A DNA stretch of 64,000 nucleotides. Origin: Tubiluchus corallicola (Eukaryota > Priapulida > Priapulimorpha > Priapulimorphida > Tubiluchidae). Position numbers and translations under genes: made by a program. This document shows, in pieces, positions 19,300 to 31,605 of this stretch (position 1 is the stretch's first letter; every line of letters begins with the position of its first letter). The stretch covers positions 36,001 to 100,000 of the forward strand of contig JAQGDQ010000398.1 of the NCBI GenBank assembly GCA_030141605.1, in the 5' to 3' direction. The notes under the pieces were generated by a model that worked only from the letters and a program-made list of their open reading frames with translations, was not told the origin of the DNA and made no database searches.

Positions 19300-22200
19300 T
19301 CATAAGGTAATCATTCCAAAAAGCATTGGTACCATTCGCAGGCAGTTCCGTTGCAGTTGCAAGGCATCACCATATGATTTGCAGGCATCTACATCTTGTC
19401 TTAGTTCTGCCTCTTGTGCCTCAAAAACAAAATAATAATATATTAAAAAATGCCATGCTAGACACTAACCTTTGAAACATATTCTGGGGCTGATTAAAGA
19501 CAAAAAACACAGATCCAATGGCTACCTATGGAAAAACAAATGTTAAGCTAGAATAACTTCCTTTGTAAAGCTGCATGACAGGTCCAATCACAACGAAGTA
19601 GTGGACATGCTAGTCAATACACGAAAATCGATTTGCATTGGGCTGCTTCCATATCTAAGACGTTCAGAAAGCAAAAGACAGCAAGAATGATTTCAATGAT
19701 TTATATGAGTAGTCTTCATTTTAGCTACCAACAGTAATGATAATTTCACAGTTAATAATTCCAATGTTTGGCAATTGCTTCAGTAAGATAACATCTCACT
19801 TCTAAAAGTGGTGAAAAGGGGTAGTGCAAGCTATTATTAGTGCAAGCTAGCATAAAATAAGCTATTATTAGTGCAAGCTAACATAAAATAAGCTATTATT
19901 AGTGCAAACTAGCATAAAATAAGCTATTATTAGTCAAAGCTAGCATAAAATAAGCCATTATTAGTGCAAGCTAGCATAAAATAAGCTATTATTAGTGCAA
20001 GCTAACATAAAATAAGCTATTATTAGTGCAAACTAGCATAAAATAAGCTATTATTAGTGTAAGCTAGCATAAAATAAGCTATTACTAGTACAAGCTAGCA
20101 TAAAATAAGCTATTACTAGTACAAGCTAGCATAAAATAAGCTATTACTAGTACAAGCTAGCATAAGCTAGCATAAAATAAGCTATTATTAGTGCAAGCTA
20201 ACATAAAATAAGCCATTATTAGTGCAAGCTAGCATAAAATAAGCTATTATTAGTACACACACTGCATCCTGATAACATTTAAGATAATGTAAATAAAGTT
20301 ACAATTAAGACAAAGCAGAGAGGTCTAGTAAATAGCTGTATGAATTACCTCAAATTTCTGCACTTCCACTTTTAATCTCTCATTATCGTTAGCCAAACAT
20401 TTATGCACATTTCTCAGTGTAAGAATCTCTTCACTTCTTTCTAAAAATACAAATGTTCACATTATAAACAATAAGACAAATGCTGCGCATCTACTGCTAC
20501 ACCCGATATAGAGACAAAAAACAGTTAAACTCCCTATTTGCTATAAAGGGTATATTATATATTTGATTTACAATTGTATTTCTATAAATATCTGCATATT
20601 GTACAATAGCCATGAATAGTTGTTGCACCTGTGAGTAAGAAATCACAGCTGAATTGTTTGCTTTTGCTTTTGCTTGCGCACGAATTGTCTTGGACATGTC
20701 ACTTGGAATATATTATACCGCGTTTTTTAAATAATGAAATAAATTATGCATTTAATTTGCTAAACACAATGATGTACGATTTCATAGCATTCTCAACAAT
20801 TTTGTATTTTTGTACACACTTGTATATCGTATAATAAGGTAAAAAATAAATAAAATTTATACTGCAATCATCCGTTCTATCATTAATTGCAGTTTTTGCC
20901 CAAAGTAAAAACTGAGTGGTTGGCACATTTTAGCAAAAAAAAACAAAACAAACAAAAAATACATCACATCATCCAACCTTTTAATAGAAGTCGTACGTTC
21001 TCACAATACTGTGGCATGTTCATTGGTACCGATGTCAGACTGGAAAAACTATCAGTCGTAACTTCGATACTGTCCTCCTTTGATAAAATTCTATCGATTG
21101 CTTTTTGATCATTTTTAAAATCTTCTGGAATATGTAAGAAAAATTGAGTAACCGCTATCTTTAAATTTTTAAAAAATGTGTTTGAAAAAGAAAGATGCAA
21201 TTCTGAAAATGGAAAGCCAATTAACCTAATAAATTACATTCACAATTGATGCAAATAAATGACACTTTTTAACTGCTCAATGTTTGCCAAATATTTATAC
21301 AACACTAAATAGATGATATAGGTCAGTTTCATTTTAAACAAATCATGCTCCTTCATATGCTCTGAAACACAATCATTTTGAAAAAGCAAATTTGTTACAG
21401 TCATTAACTCTGCCAACAGAAGAACTTACTTGTAACAGAGTCAAGATGAATTCTGCCCATCAAATGACATTCTTTATGATGTTTCGAGCTAAACTTCACA
21501 TCACAGACTGCACAGTAATAAGCTGAATCAATTTCCTAAAAAAACATGACATTATTACCAAGTAATAATGGCTGGGCAATTTTTTTTTGGTAAATGGATA
21601 CTGAAGTTTTTAAGCAACCTGTACATTATCAATTATCAACAGCTGGAAGATAGGGCATGACACAATTTCAGTTGACTTTATGTAACCACATTAGATAAAC
21701 ACGAAACATAGTCTTGATTCTTTAGAAGCCGCATGCATCGCAGTTAAGTATAGGTGCACTTGGCTGGCCTTAAATCCTGGCAAAACATTTTACAGACAAC
21801 ACAGATGCCATTTCCTCATTAAGACCCCAATTAGAACAACATCAGAATTGATCTAGCAAATTGTGAAACATGAGAACATCAGTTTGCCACTGCAATTAGT
21901 AAAAAATCATATTTTGCAAAGGGGAAGCTCATAACACGTTTTGCTTAATAACGTCTTATAAATGTCATTTGATTTTGGGACGGCACTTTTTTAACATCAT
22001 AATAACACAGTGCATAATTTGTGCAAGGCTAAACAACTAATGGTAAACTAAAAAGATGACAAAAATGAATAAAACTTGGCAGCAAATCCTGTATGTAGTT
22101 TTTAGACAAATGTTATTTATTTACTAGCTGTGACAAAACAGCAGAAGCTAAAAATTAGAACTCTGGAGCAGTTATATAAAATACCAGTATAACAAAGTAC

Positions 22201-25200
22201 CAATTCTTAACTGCATAAGATTTGAATTGCTGAATTTATAAACTCAAATATTAAGTCCTGCTTGATATTTTTTATTTTTATTTAAATTTATTGGCAATTA
22301 TTAAAATTACGAAATAAAATCGGGTAAAAAAATAATAAAAATGCAGACGACAATGTCTGTACACTAATAATACATGATAATTGTCCACATCATGTACACT
22401 CTACTATCCATTACTCTTTTCCATCACTTACAGAAAAGCAATCTTTAATGAACAGGCACAATGCATTAATGTCAGCATCAAACAACTGCCTTATAGATGA
22501 AAATACTGAGTTATGATCAGTGCTATATTTTGTTCTAACAAACGGTGTAAATGGACAATGACAATAAACATGCTCTTCGCTTTGAACACTTACTTTTCAC
22601 ATGGGCAACCTCTCCCTAGGGATACAAGCCCACCCACCGATATATGAATTTGAGAATCAAAATATCCGAACCTGATTAAAGTGTGCTGCATACTGTCGGT
22701 AGAATTTGATGGCTTTTAAAATCTTTTGTTGCTTAATTACCAAAGCCTACTAACATTACATGACTATATGAATACGTAATTTATTCATTGCAAAGAGAGG
22801 ATTTTACAGTGACACAGTAAACATAAACACAGAGAGTCTAAAGCAATAAAATGTATAGCTTGTCCATACCTTGGATGAAGGTTTTTGAGATGAATGACTA
22901 GATCCTTCAAGATCATGCAAATGGCCACCTGAAATAGATAAGCTAAATAGGTTTAGGTAATAAAGCAACAAAAAAGATTAGGTAATAGAACAAAAAAACG
23001 AGAATTTTAAACCACCAAATTCTACCAATACAGTGCAGCACATACTTAATTCTGGTTTGGAGATTTTGAATCTATTTGTTTAATAGAAAAAAATTTATAT
23101 TTGGAATTTAAGCATGCTTCTCCAGCTTAAACAGTGTATTTCTGGTGTTAAAAACTGCTTTATAGTGTTTAATGTAAAGCAGCATCAAAACTGCACTGTT
23201 CGAGCGCGAGAAACATACTTCTACATAGATTTATATTTATATCGTTATAAACAATGAAAAGTAACAATTAAACAATGATTTAAAACAAAGTACATTTGAA
23301 AAACCAACTTTAGCTCACTTAATGTTAATCCTGACTAATATGCAGTTTGTTAACTACATATCAGAATTTTGCAGTAACATTGCAAAATGCCAAATGAAAA
23401 AATTATATTTAAAATTCCACATGACAGTTAACTTTTAGGTACAAGGTCATGAGAACACCTCAGTATTCATGCTCAGTGTTTTCTGGTCAGGGCACCAGAC
23501 AACTGCTCTTGGTAACTTAGATTTACTATCATTCAAGCTTAATACAGTTTCTCACAGTGCAGACATTTCTTTTCACACAATCAAACATTCCATACTGAAT
23601 CATCTATCTTACAAGAAGTTTTACAACAAACAGAGCAAAATGTTTAAAGACAAACAGCATGATTTTACATATCCTACCCTATTCTGAAGCACGGTAAAAA
23701 TATACACTTTAACACCTATAAAAACACCAAATTGTTCTTGATAATTAATTAATAGCTTAAAACTTTAATTAACGGCTGGCGAGAGTAGCAAGCGATGATG
23801 TCAGAACTGAACATGATTTCTGAAATACAGCAAACATTCCACAAACGTGTTGCACACGTTTGCAAAAGCGAATTGAATTACAGTGCTACTGTACAGGACT
23901 GACTAGGATTTAAGTTGTAAATTTAAATTCCAAGCTTACTGCTGCACCAGCAGTGATTTGGCCACAAGTGTATACTATGTCAGAACTGAACTGAGATGCA
24001 CAAAGCTTGTTTTTGTGCACCGCATTTACAAGATGCAAGTGTCGCTGTCCATCTAACTAGCAAATGGCTAAATGCATCTAACAACGAAAAAGTAATGGCA
24101 CGAACGTGTAATTAAACTTCCGTGATAATAATTCTTTCAGGTAAGTCATTCTTCAAAAAACAATATTCTGCCTTTGAAAATTTTATACTTTAGATCATTA
24201 TCAGCTATGGTTTAACATTGGATCTGGTTTTCCTTTAATGTGAACAGTCATACCGACGAGTTTTTTCAATTTCTTTCGTTTCATGTACGACACGTAGGCA
24301 TCAGAGTGAAGATAATCTGTCATTTCTTTCTGAAAACGCTCCCTGTCTTTAACTGCTTCTTCTGTGTATTTCTATGAATAAACAAACAAACAATAATGCT
24401 CGATTCAAAGGAAATTTTAAATTTTACTCTTTAGTACACATCTACCAATGACCACATAAAATCAAAAGAACGATTGTATCACGAAAATTAAGCATACCTC
24501 TTTCTCTAATGAGCTTAAAGTAGACCATTCCTTAGCGAAATTTGCGGAATCCTTTAGCAGAGATTTTTTTACAGAAGTTTCCACATTCAGTCTTAAAATC
24601 TCGGCGCGGCGCTTTTGAACGAACAAAGTGTAACTGCAGAGCAAAAAAATCTTTGTTATATTCTCATTATGATAGAATTAAAAATAAGAATGACAACAAA
24701 TTCACAGGAAAATAATTATCTACTTAGCTTACGATGAATGTGGGACTTTTGGTGTTAAAGGTTCAATATCTACTTTACGCTTCTTTCCCTTTGGCCATCC
24801 ACCTTTGTGCTGTCTCTGAAAAAGCAAAAAAAACACTTAAATGGATTTTTATCAATTACATCAGCTGTTACTAGAGCAATAATCTGCCAATCAGGTCTAC
24901 AAAGTAAATAAATATTTCATAATTTTGTAACAATATGTTAAAAGTACTGCTATAACCAATATAAGAATTGTAAGTCACGATCCTAAAGATAAAAAATGCT
25001 GACACTAATGTCTTATACTTCAAGAAAATATAATGTCAATGACTTATGATATGTAATTAGCAGAATAAAAATGTTTCGAAAAATTATTTATGGTAACATC
25101 AAAGCTAAATAAGGACAACCTAGTAACTCAACTCATCATTGTGCACAAAAAAAGTATCGTACTAAGAATAATAATAACACAGATGAAAATTTAAAAGAAG

Positions 25201-26000
25201 AGATAAAAGTTGTTTAATATTTTTTATTTACCAGTTGCTAAAATACCACAAATAAAAAGAACCAATGTCACTCGTAAAGTAAAACCATGTAAAACACTTT
25301 GCTTACAAAGCCACTTTTTTGTTTTCATTTAACATAAATGAAAAATGGGTAATTGCTATCAATTCCAACAAATGCTCCTACAGTTCAAATCCTAAAAATA
25401 TTTACATTGTAGAAATGTCAAACTCTTTCAAAGGGAACCACCGTAAATAAATAATAACAAATTAGTTTTTAATCACGCAATTTTCTGCTTTTACAGAAGA
25501 ACCAAATTTGTCTACCTGTTTTGGCTGAGATGCTGAAAAGTCTGGAGCATTGCCACTTAGGACAATCACAAAATTTGATTCTTTTTCACCTTTTAAAATA
25601 CAGTTGCTTCTCTCAGAACTACCAAGATTTTTGTTGTGAACCAACATGTCATCTAGAGGATGAAAAAGAAAATCGGACATGATAAAAGTCATCAAGTGCA
25701 GAATTTCTGATGCAATATGCTTTCAGAAGTCTTTCGTTTTACATGACTAAACTTGAGTATAAAGAAAACTCAAAATAAAAACTAAAAAATAAAGCTGACA
25801 AATGACTCTACTAAGGCTCCTGCTACTGAAAAGTGTAATAAAGAGTTCCTACCTGTTAGAAAAGGCGACATCAATGTCATAGTATCACCACTAGTAGAAA
25901 CGTCCTGGCTTACATGATGTAAAGAATCAAGGTCATCGCTAGCATCCAAAGAAACAGGGTCTTGTCTATCTGGTACATCATATTCTTCTGTCAATACCAT
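19300..26000 (-). CDS. HMG20-like HMG-box protein with U1-type zinc finger
   Basis: Ten phase-compatible exons give 381 aa: 26000-25853, 25652-25516, 24815-24733, 24633-24498, 24371-24254, 22928-22870, 21535-21430, 21124-20978, 20440-20349 and 19419-19300. Residues 99-111 include GGWPKGKKRK, the linker that precedes the HMG box in HMG20A/B. The divergent box (about 114-195) keeps the K-R-R of helix 1, the Trp of helix 2 (FAKEWSTL) and EKEKYTEEAVKDRERF. HMG20 proteins bind DNA within LSD1-CoREST complexes and influence neuronal genes. Residues 235-257 form C-x2-C-x12-H-x5-H (CAVC ... CHLMGRIH), a U1/matrin-type zinc finger that I do not know from vertebrate HMG20. Residues 313-360 are a coiled coil, in the place of the HMG20 dimerisation helix. 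The start ATG at 26000 follows a good acceptor, so a 5' non-coding exon is likely. The last exon ends soon after the coil, so the C-terminus is the least certain part. Confidence 0.75.
19822..20256. repeat. Minisatellite, 31-bp unit, about 14 copies
   Basis: A head-to-tail array of a unit that reads agctattattagtgcaagc followed by tagcataaaata. Variants include taacataaaata, agtacaagct and one short copy near 20160. It lies in the last intron of the HMG20-like gene. There are no unique spacers, so this is a minisatellite. Confidence 0.93.
22250..22700 (-). mobile_element. LINE C-terminal fragment and 3' end
   Basis: In the minus-strand frame a Cys/His block (SEEHVYCHCPFTPFVRTKYS) is followed by SIRQLFDADINALCLFIKDC, the arrangement found at the end of several LINE ORF2 proteins. 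An A/T-rich tail toward 22250 would be its 3' UTR. It lies in intron 6 of the HMG20-like gene, same strand, with frameshifts and a stop. Confidence 0.5.
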
Positions 26001-26361
26001 CACTAAGGTGAGGACACAGACAATAAACACACGTTTATTTCTCTTTCAATAACGTTTCTCCTTTTTGTGCATCTACAAATAAACCACATGCACTATTCAT
26101 AGGGTTAGAGCATAATAGCCTAACAGCAATCTTAAAATATCTTTCAAAATGTCTAATAGAGGTGGCGCTGCATACGAAAATGGCGCCGGTTTATAAAATT
26201 TAAGTTGGGAAATATTTTCGATTATATTACCGAAAAATTTGTAATATAACGTATTTTAAACCGATTTTTTGCCTGTAATCATCGATCGAGTGAATCCAAT
26301 AGGCTATAGTGCCTAAAGCAAAGAAGAAATCTAAGCAATAGCTTCTGCAGAGAGCTTTCTA

Positions 26362-27153
26362 GTGGGTGCCACCACGCCCAAGTCTAAGTTGACGCCAACA
26401 AAGACAGATGTGAGTTCTGATGATGACACAGATTCTGAACACGATGATGGCAATATCGGATCTTCTTTCCATGAAATTCGGGATAGTAACAACATAATGG
26501 ACGAATTGGTGAAGCTGAGACGAGATTTTACCAAGCAGTTGAAAACCATCTCGACTGACCTGAGTTCCATCACGGAAAGTCAAAATTTTCTATCGAAGAA
26601 GTACGATGAGCTAAATGACAAATACGCAGATATTGTCAAGCAGCTAAAAAAGAGTGAACAGACAAACGTTATCCTGAGAAAGGCTGCAAATGACCTCGAG
26701 ACAAAACTAGTGGAAAAAGAATCTGAGATTGATGCTCTAGAACAGTATATGAGAAGAGATAATCTACTAATAGCTGGAATACCAGTCTTACCAGATGAAA
26801 ACACCACAGAATTGGTTATCCATAGCATTACACATAGGATTCCAACCCAAAAAGGAACTCCCCCTATTATTGTCAAGTTCACGAGACATATCACAAGAGA
26901 CTTGGTGTACAAGGGGAGAACAAATACCCCCACACTAAAGGATCTAGGATACAATGGAAACGGCAAAGTTTATGTCAATGAACACTTAACAAAGAACAGG
27001 AAAATATTATTCAACAAATGCCTAGAAGCGAAACGAAATAATAATTTCAAGTTCTTATGGACAAACCAAGGACAAATTTACATAAGAAAAGCGGAAAACA
27101 CAAAAGCTGTGAGAGTGAATTCTGAAAGGATTATATTGATGTGTAATCAGTGA
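26362..27153 (+). pseudogene. LINE ORF1 (coiled coil plus RRM-like)
   Basis: Open frame of 263 codons without a proper ATG at the start. An acidic Ser/Asp-rich N-terminus is followed by a long heptad region (about residues 45-125). A basic nucleic-acid-binding C-terminal half includes YMRRDNLLIAGIP, IIVKFTRH, VYVNEHLTKNRKILF and GQIYIRKA, the ORF1p pattern of L1-like and CR1-like elements. ORF1p coats the element's RNA. The long antisense frame at 26580-26966 is its shadow. Confidence 0.8.
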
Positions 27154-27298
27154 TAACCTAGCCAAGAAAATTTCTGTAATATCATAATATAGGTACGTGT
27201 TCTTATAAATCTATTATATTTTTGTATTATAGCTTTGACTATTGTATTTTTTATTTATCTCCTTAATTGCTCAACTTCATACTCAAATATTGCTATTA

Positions 27299-28822
27299 AT
27301 GATCCGTTTTCCTTGTTCTGTCTGCACTAAACAATGTAAATCAAACCAGTATTGTATACTGTATAATTGCTGCAATCTTTGGTCACATTATAAGTGTTCT
27401 TGTTTGACTATGGAACAATTTTTACAACTAGGTTCTAGCAATGACCCCTATTACTGTATTTCATGTATAAAGTCTATTTTCCCTTTCCAGAGCTGTGAAG
27501 ATGACGAAATTGATGATTTGTTTTCTGTGACTTCTCCTTTAACTAACTCTCTGTCACTGTCTTGTCTGTCTGAGTGCTCTTCGCTATCAACTAACAGGTG
27601 GGATCCAAATGACCCAGATAATTATGGGAACAACTACGATAGTAAGTATGTTAATCTAAATACTCTCAAATCAACTTCTAATTATAACAAAAATACTTCT
27701 GATTTACTAATAGTTCACTTTAATGTAAGTAGCTTGCAAAAACATTTTGGTAACATGACTGACATCCTCAGTACTTTCCCTCAACCGCCCGAAATCATCG
27801 TCGTCTCTGAGACTAGGTTGAAAGATAATTCATCATTTATGTGCAACTTGAAAAACTACGTTTTTCTGAGTATTAACTCAAAATCCAATGCTGGTGGTAT
27901 CGGTGTCTATATTAGAGATAATTTAAACTACTTTATAAATAATTCATATAAAATAGTGACGGAAAAAGAAACAACCAAAATAAACAGGGAGGGCAAAGTA
28001 TTAACTGAAATCTCAAAAATTAATTTAGAAGATCTCTGGATCCACGTATCAACATTAAACAATTCAAAGAGTATATTATTTGGCCTTATATATAGACATC
28101 CAAATACACCTGTTACACATTTTATAGAGGAAATGGACCGTGTATTAACTGCTATTCATCAATCTGGTAGTATTGCTTACATATGTGATGACATTAATTT
28201 AAATTTATTACAGTTCGAGAGCATACCATATATTTCCACTTACTTAAATGTATTATTTTCTACTCAATTTGTTCCTCTAATTACAAGGCCAACAAGAATA
28301 TCAAAAAACTCTAGTACCCTAATAAACCATATCTATACTAATGATCTAATTAATCCTATTGTATCGGGTATAATAACTTATGAAGTGGCGGACCACTTGC
28401 CTATTTTCGCAATTGTCAAAAATGCTAATCTGACTAAACAGAAAACTAAAATTACAATTAGAGATAAAACTAACTTTAATTCCTCTGCCTATTTAAATGA
28501 ACTGCACGCACAAATTAATTCTATTGATTATTCTTACTTATCTACTAATGAGGCCTTTAATCAGTTTTTTCAAACATTCATTCTAGTTCTCAATGCACAT
28601 GTGCCTCCAAAAACTTTATCAAGACGTGAAGTGGTAACTTTTCACAAGCCATGGATAACACCAGGCATACTGAAATCTATTAAAACTAGAAGCCAACTGT
28701 TTAATACATTTAAAAACTCTAACAATGTTTATAATAGAAATAAATACAAAGTTTATTTGAACAAACTCAACCATATAAAATATTTAGCAAAAAAGGTACT
28801 ATCAAGAAACCTTGCAAAATAA
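27299..28822 (+). pseudogene. LINE ORF2 N-terminal part: PHD-like finger and AP endonuclease
   Basis: Starts at ATG 27299 and is open for 508 codons. Residues 4-60 have a Cys/His pattern (PCSVC ... WSHYKC ... YYCISC) like the PHD finger found ahead of the endonuclease in CR1/L2-type LINEs. Endonuclease blocks follow: HFNVSSL, SETRLK, GGIGVYIRD, GLIYRHPN, DDINLNLL and ADHLPIF. Compared with the family consensus, the catalytic GDFN has become DDIN and the SDH Ser is Ala, so the enzyme is probably dead. The frame ends at a stop before the RT, which lies in another segment. Confidence 0.8.
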
Positions 28823-29032
28823 CAAAAATAACACAAAGAAACATAAATAATTTAATAAATGCTAAATTGCAACAATGCATAACACCAAAAAAGGTATACA
28901 AAGATGGCATTCTCTCAAGTGATGTAACTGATATCTGTCAAGTCATGAACACTTTTTGCTTCCGTTGGTCCTTGTATAGCATCTAAAATACAACCCACAC
29001 AACTGTCATTTCAGTCTTTTCTAGGACGTCCT

Positions 29033-29845
29033 TTGCCAAACTCATTTTTCTTAACACCCATTATTGAAGCTGAAGTAAATACAGCAATAAATAATTTAAA
29101 TCAGAATAAAGCCTCCGGTCATGAAAATATCCCTATATCTTTTTACAAATCAGCTGGTCTCCACATTTCCCCTGTTCTAACCAAATTGTTTAACAAGGCT
29201 ATTACTGAAGGTACATTCCCAAACTATTTAAAGATTGCTAAAATTATTCCTATTTATAAAGGTGACTCTCCTGATAACCCCACTAACTATAGGCCAATAT
29301 CTTTACCTTCACCTATCTCCAAAATTTTTGAAAAATTGCTTTATGACAGACTAATTAAATTTATAAACGACAACAAAATTCTCTCTAGATTTCAGTTTGG
29401 ATTTCGCAAAAGATACTGCACAGCCTTAGCTATTGCTGAACTTATAGACAATCTGTTACTAAATATGGATCACGATAAGTACACCTGTGCCATATTTCTA
29501 GATTTGTCTAAGACCTTTGATACGGTACAACATGATATTTTACTAGCCAAACTTGAACACTATGGTATCAGAGGCCTGCCTCTTCAATTGATGCAGTCAT
29601 ATTTACACAATAGAAAACAATATACATCTATCACGAATAAAAACTCAGATCTGGTAAATGTGCAGTGTGCTGTTCCTCAAGGCTCAACTCTTGGTCCTCT
29701 TTTTTTCTTACTCTACATAAATGATCTCCCTTCAAATACCCAATTACATACTAGACTTTTTGCTGATGATACTAACTTTTTCAGTTCTGATACTAACATA
29801 AGTCACCTAGAAGAATTTCTTAATGTTGAACTAGCAAAGGTAGTT
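29033..29845 (+). pseudogene. LINE reverse transcriptase fragment
   Basis: Continues ORF2 after a frame break. Visible RT blocks are INNLNQNKASGHENIPISFY, AKIIPIYKGD, NYRPISLPSPISKIFEKLL, QFGFRKRYCTALAIAELID, IFLDLSKTFDTV, VPQGSTLGPLFFLLYINDL and the catalytic LFADDT. Homology ends just after NVELAKV. The rest of the open frame, to 29902, looks unrelated. The A-to-T change in LSKTFDTV (usually LSKAFDTV) and the missing thumb show an inactive copy. Confidence 0.85.
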
Positions 29846-30589
29846 CATGGGAGTAGCAATGAGCTTATACCTGTCGGGTACCCGATTGTTAAGATTCAGT
29901 GACATTGAAGAAACCGAAATCATTTTTATTCACAAATAAAAACAACCAAGGGCGCGTTTCAACTAAACACAGTGTTTATCGTAGCAACAAACATTGTTAT
30001 TACGTGATGAGAGCCTGAGTTTGATATTTCGTGCCCTGCTAACACTAGTTTATGACCCCGAGGGATTCGTACCAGTAGCACTATTCCGGAGACCGTAGGC
30101 CAATGTTTAGTTTCTGTAAAGATAATCAAAATGCAATTGTGACCACTAGCCTCCAGCAATAACCCATTTTGTACAAATTTAAGTTATGAAAGCAGATTAA
30201 TCCAATTGACTAATAAGTTATATACCACATAAAAACAAATGCTAGATATAATGGGCTTTTATATTCTAGCATCAAACTACCTAGAAAACGTTCAAACAAT
30301 ACTAAACATCTAATTTTTTAACCCCTTTCTGGATAGAGAGTACTGCAATTGTAAAAAACTTTCAAACTCTGATTGTAGCTCATGGAAGCAGTCATTTTGC
30401 TTTGGGTTTTTTCTGCTGGCAAGCCCAGATCTTTGTCAGGAAGAGCCATCTGAATTTAAACATAACAGCAATGTGTTCTTGCAAGGTCCGTAGCAACCAC
30501 ACTTTCGTATGGTTGGTGTTTTGTAGAAACGCGACAAAAAACAATGGCTAACTTTAATAACGATTTTCTCAAGATTGTCTTTCAGTGCG

Positions 30590-31110
30590 TAGCTTGCACC
30601 TCAACTTTGGTATGATGATAAATGGTATAGTGAAATTGAAAAAATAGCAAACACTTACGGAAAAAATATTGACAAAGAATATGTGAAAAATCAAAAGAAA
30701 TCAGAGTGAAAAAAATGTGTAAAATTTAAAATAACATCTGTGATACAAGACAAATGCAGTGAAAATATAAATAAGAGCTCAAAATTAAGATTTCTGGAAA
30801 GCAACAAATGGGAACAGAAGGATTAGTTTACAAAATTCAGTCATGCAGAAGTTAAAAATATTTTGGATATAAGACTTAACATGGTCAAAGTAAAAGCAAA
30901 TTTTAAGGGTTCATTTATAAGAAATTTGATATGTCCCATGTGCAATAGTACATTAGACACAACAGAACATTTATTTAGTTGTAGCAAATAAAAAAGGATT
31001 AGAGAAATTCTCAACAGATATGTAGCAACATCCAAATATGTGAGTGATTGTTTGTTTTATAGGAAAAGCATTTTGAAGTTGGTGAAGTAAATTTTGAAGA
31101 ATAAAGGTGC
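30590..31110 (+). mobile_element. LINE C-terminal fragment (second element)
   Basis: A broken frame contains ILDIRLNMVKVKANFKGSF followed by LICPMCNSTLDTTEHLFSC, a C-x2-C ... T-EH-F-C zinc block typical of LINE ORF2 ends. Stops flank it. Unlike the element at 26300-29845, whose tail is missing, this piece carries only the tail, so it could belong to the same or another LINE. Confidence 0.55.
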
Positions 31111-31530
31111 TACAGTGTTGAAGAACCCCTGCAATCGATTTCGTCGTTTGCCCATACAAGTGGAGAGGGGTGAGAGAAACCACTGAACTTCTAAGTGGAT
31201 TATCTCAGCTTAGAAATAACATAGAGCGATGAACTTGGTATCAAAATGATGTTAATGAAATGGAGATTCAGGATATGCAAATAACTTGAAAAGCTTATTG
31301 ATGACTTATATACGCTTTTGCTTTACAAGTACACATTTAATGTTCTCTGATCTGCCGCCACAGGCCAAGTACCTACGCTGTTTAAGTCAAGTGGAGTATA
31401 TATAATAAATTTTTCTTCAGAACATCCAAATGATAACGTGATTAGCAACTGTGCAATCCGCACATTAACTTTCTTACCATTTATGCGCTACTTCGCAATT
31501 TATACGCGTGTGTAGTCCTTGAAAGCCCTG

Positions 31531-31605
31531 TTGCACCGTAGCGCAGCAGCTTGGAAGTGCACAGCTCATAATCCACCATGTGCACTTCATCGCAAGGCGA
31601 CATCT
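31531..31605 (+). ncRNA. tRNA-Met-like relic, possibly SINE head
   Basis: A good A-box-like TAGCGCAGCAGCTTGG with a D-stem (GCGC/GTGC) is followed by a CTCATAA anticodon loop (CAT anticodon, 31568-31570). The anticodon stem does not pair well and the B box is degraded, so it is not a working tRNA gene. A tRNA-derived SINE head or tRNA pseudogene would fit. Confidence 0.3.

Larger units (their letters stand above)
26300..29845 (+). mobile_element. CR1/L2-like LINE, 3'-truncated and decayed
   Basis: Contains in order ORF1, a PHD-like zinc finger with an AP endonuclease, and a reverse transcriptase, all on plus. The ORF1 start seems mutated (GTG CCT AAA GCA at 26309, then a stop and a frame change). 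The endonuclease-RT frame is broken between 28822 and 29033. RT similarity stops abruptly at about 29845, just after the FADD block, and unrelated sequence follows, so the 3' half of the RT and the tail are missing. It lies head-to-head just upstream of the HMG20-like gene. Confidence 0.85.

Noticed and set aside
19822-20256. CRISPR-like regular array
   Set aside because: Units are directly adjacent without unique spacers, and the genome is eukaryotic.
26580-26966. 128-codon minus ORF
   Set aside because: Shadow of the LINE ORF1 on the other strand.
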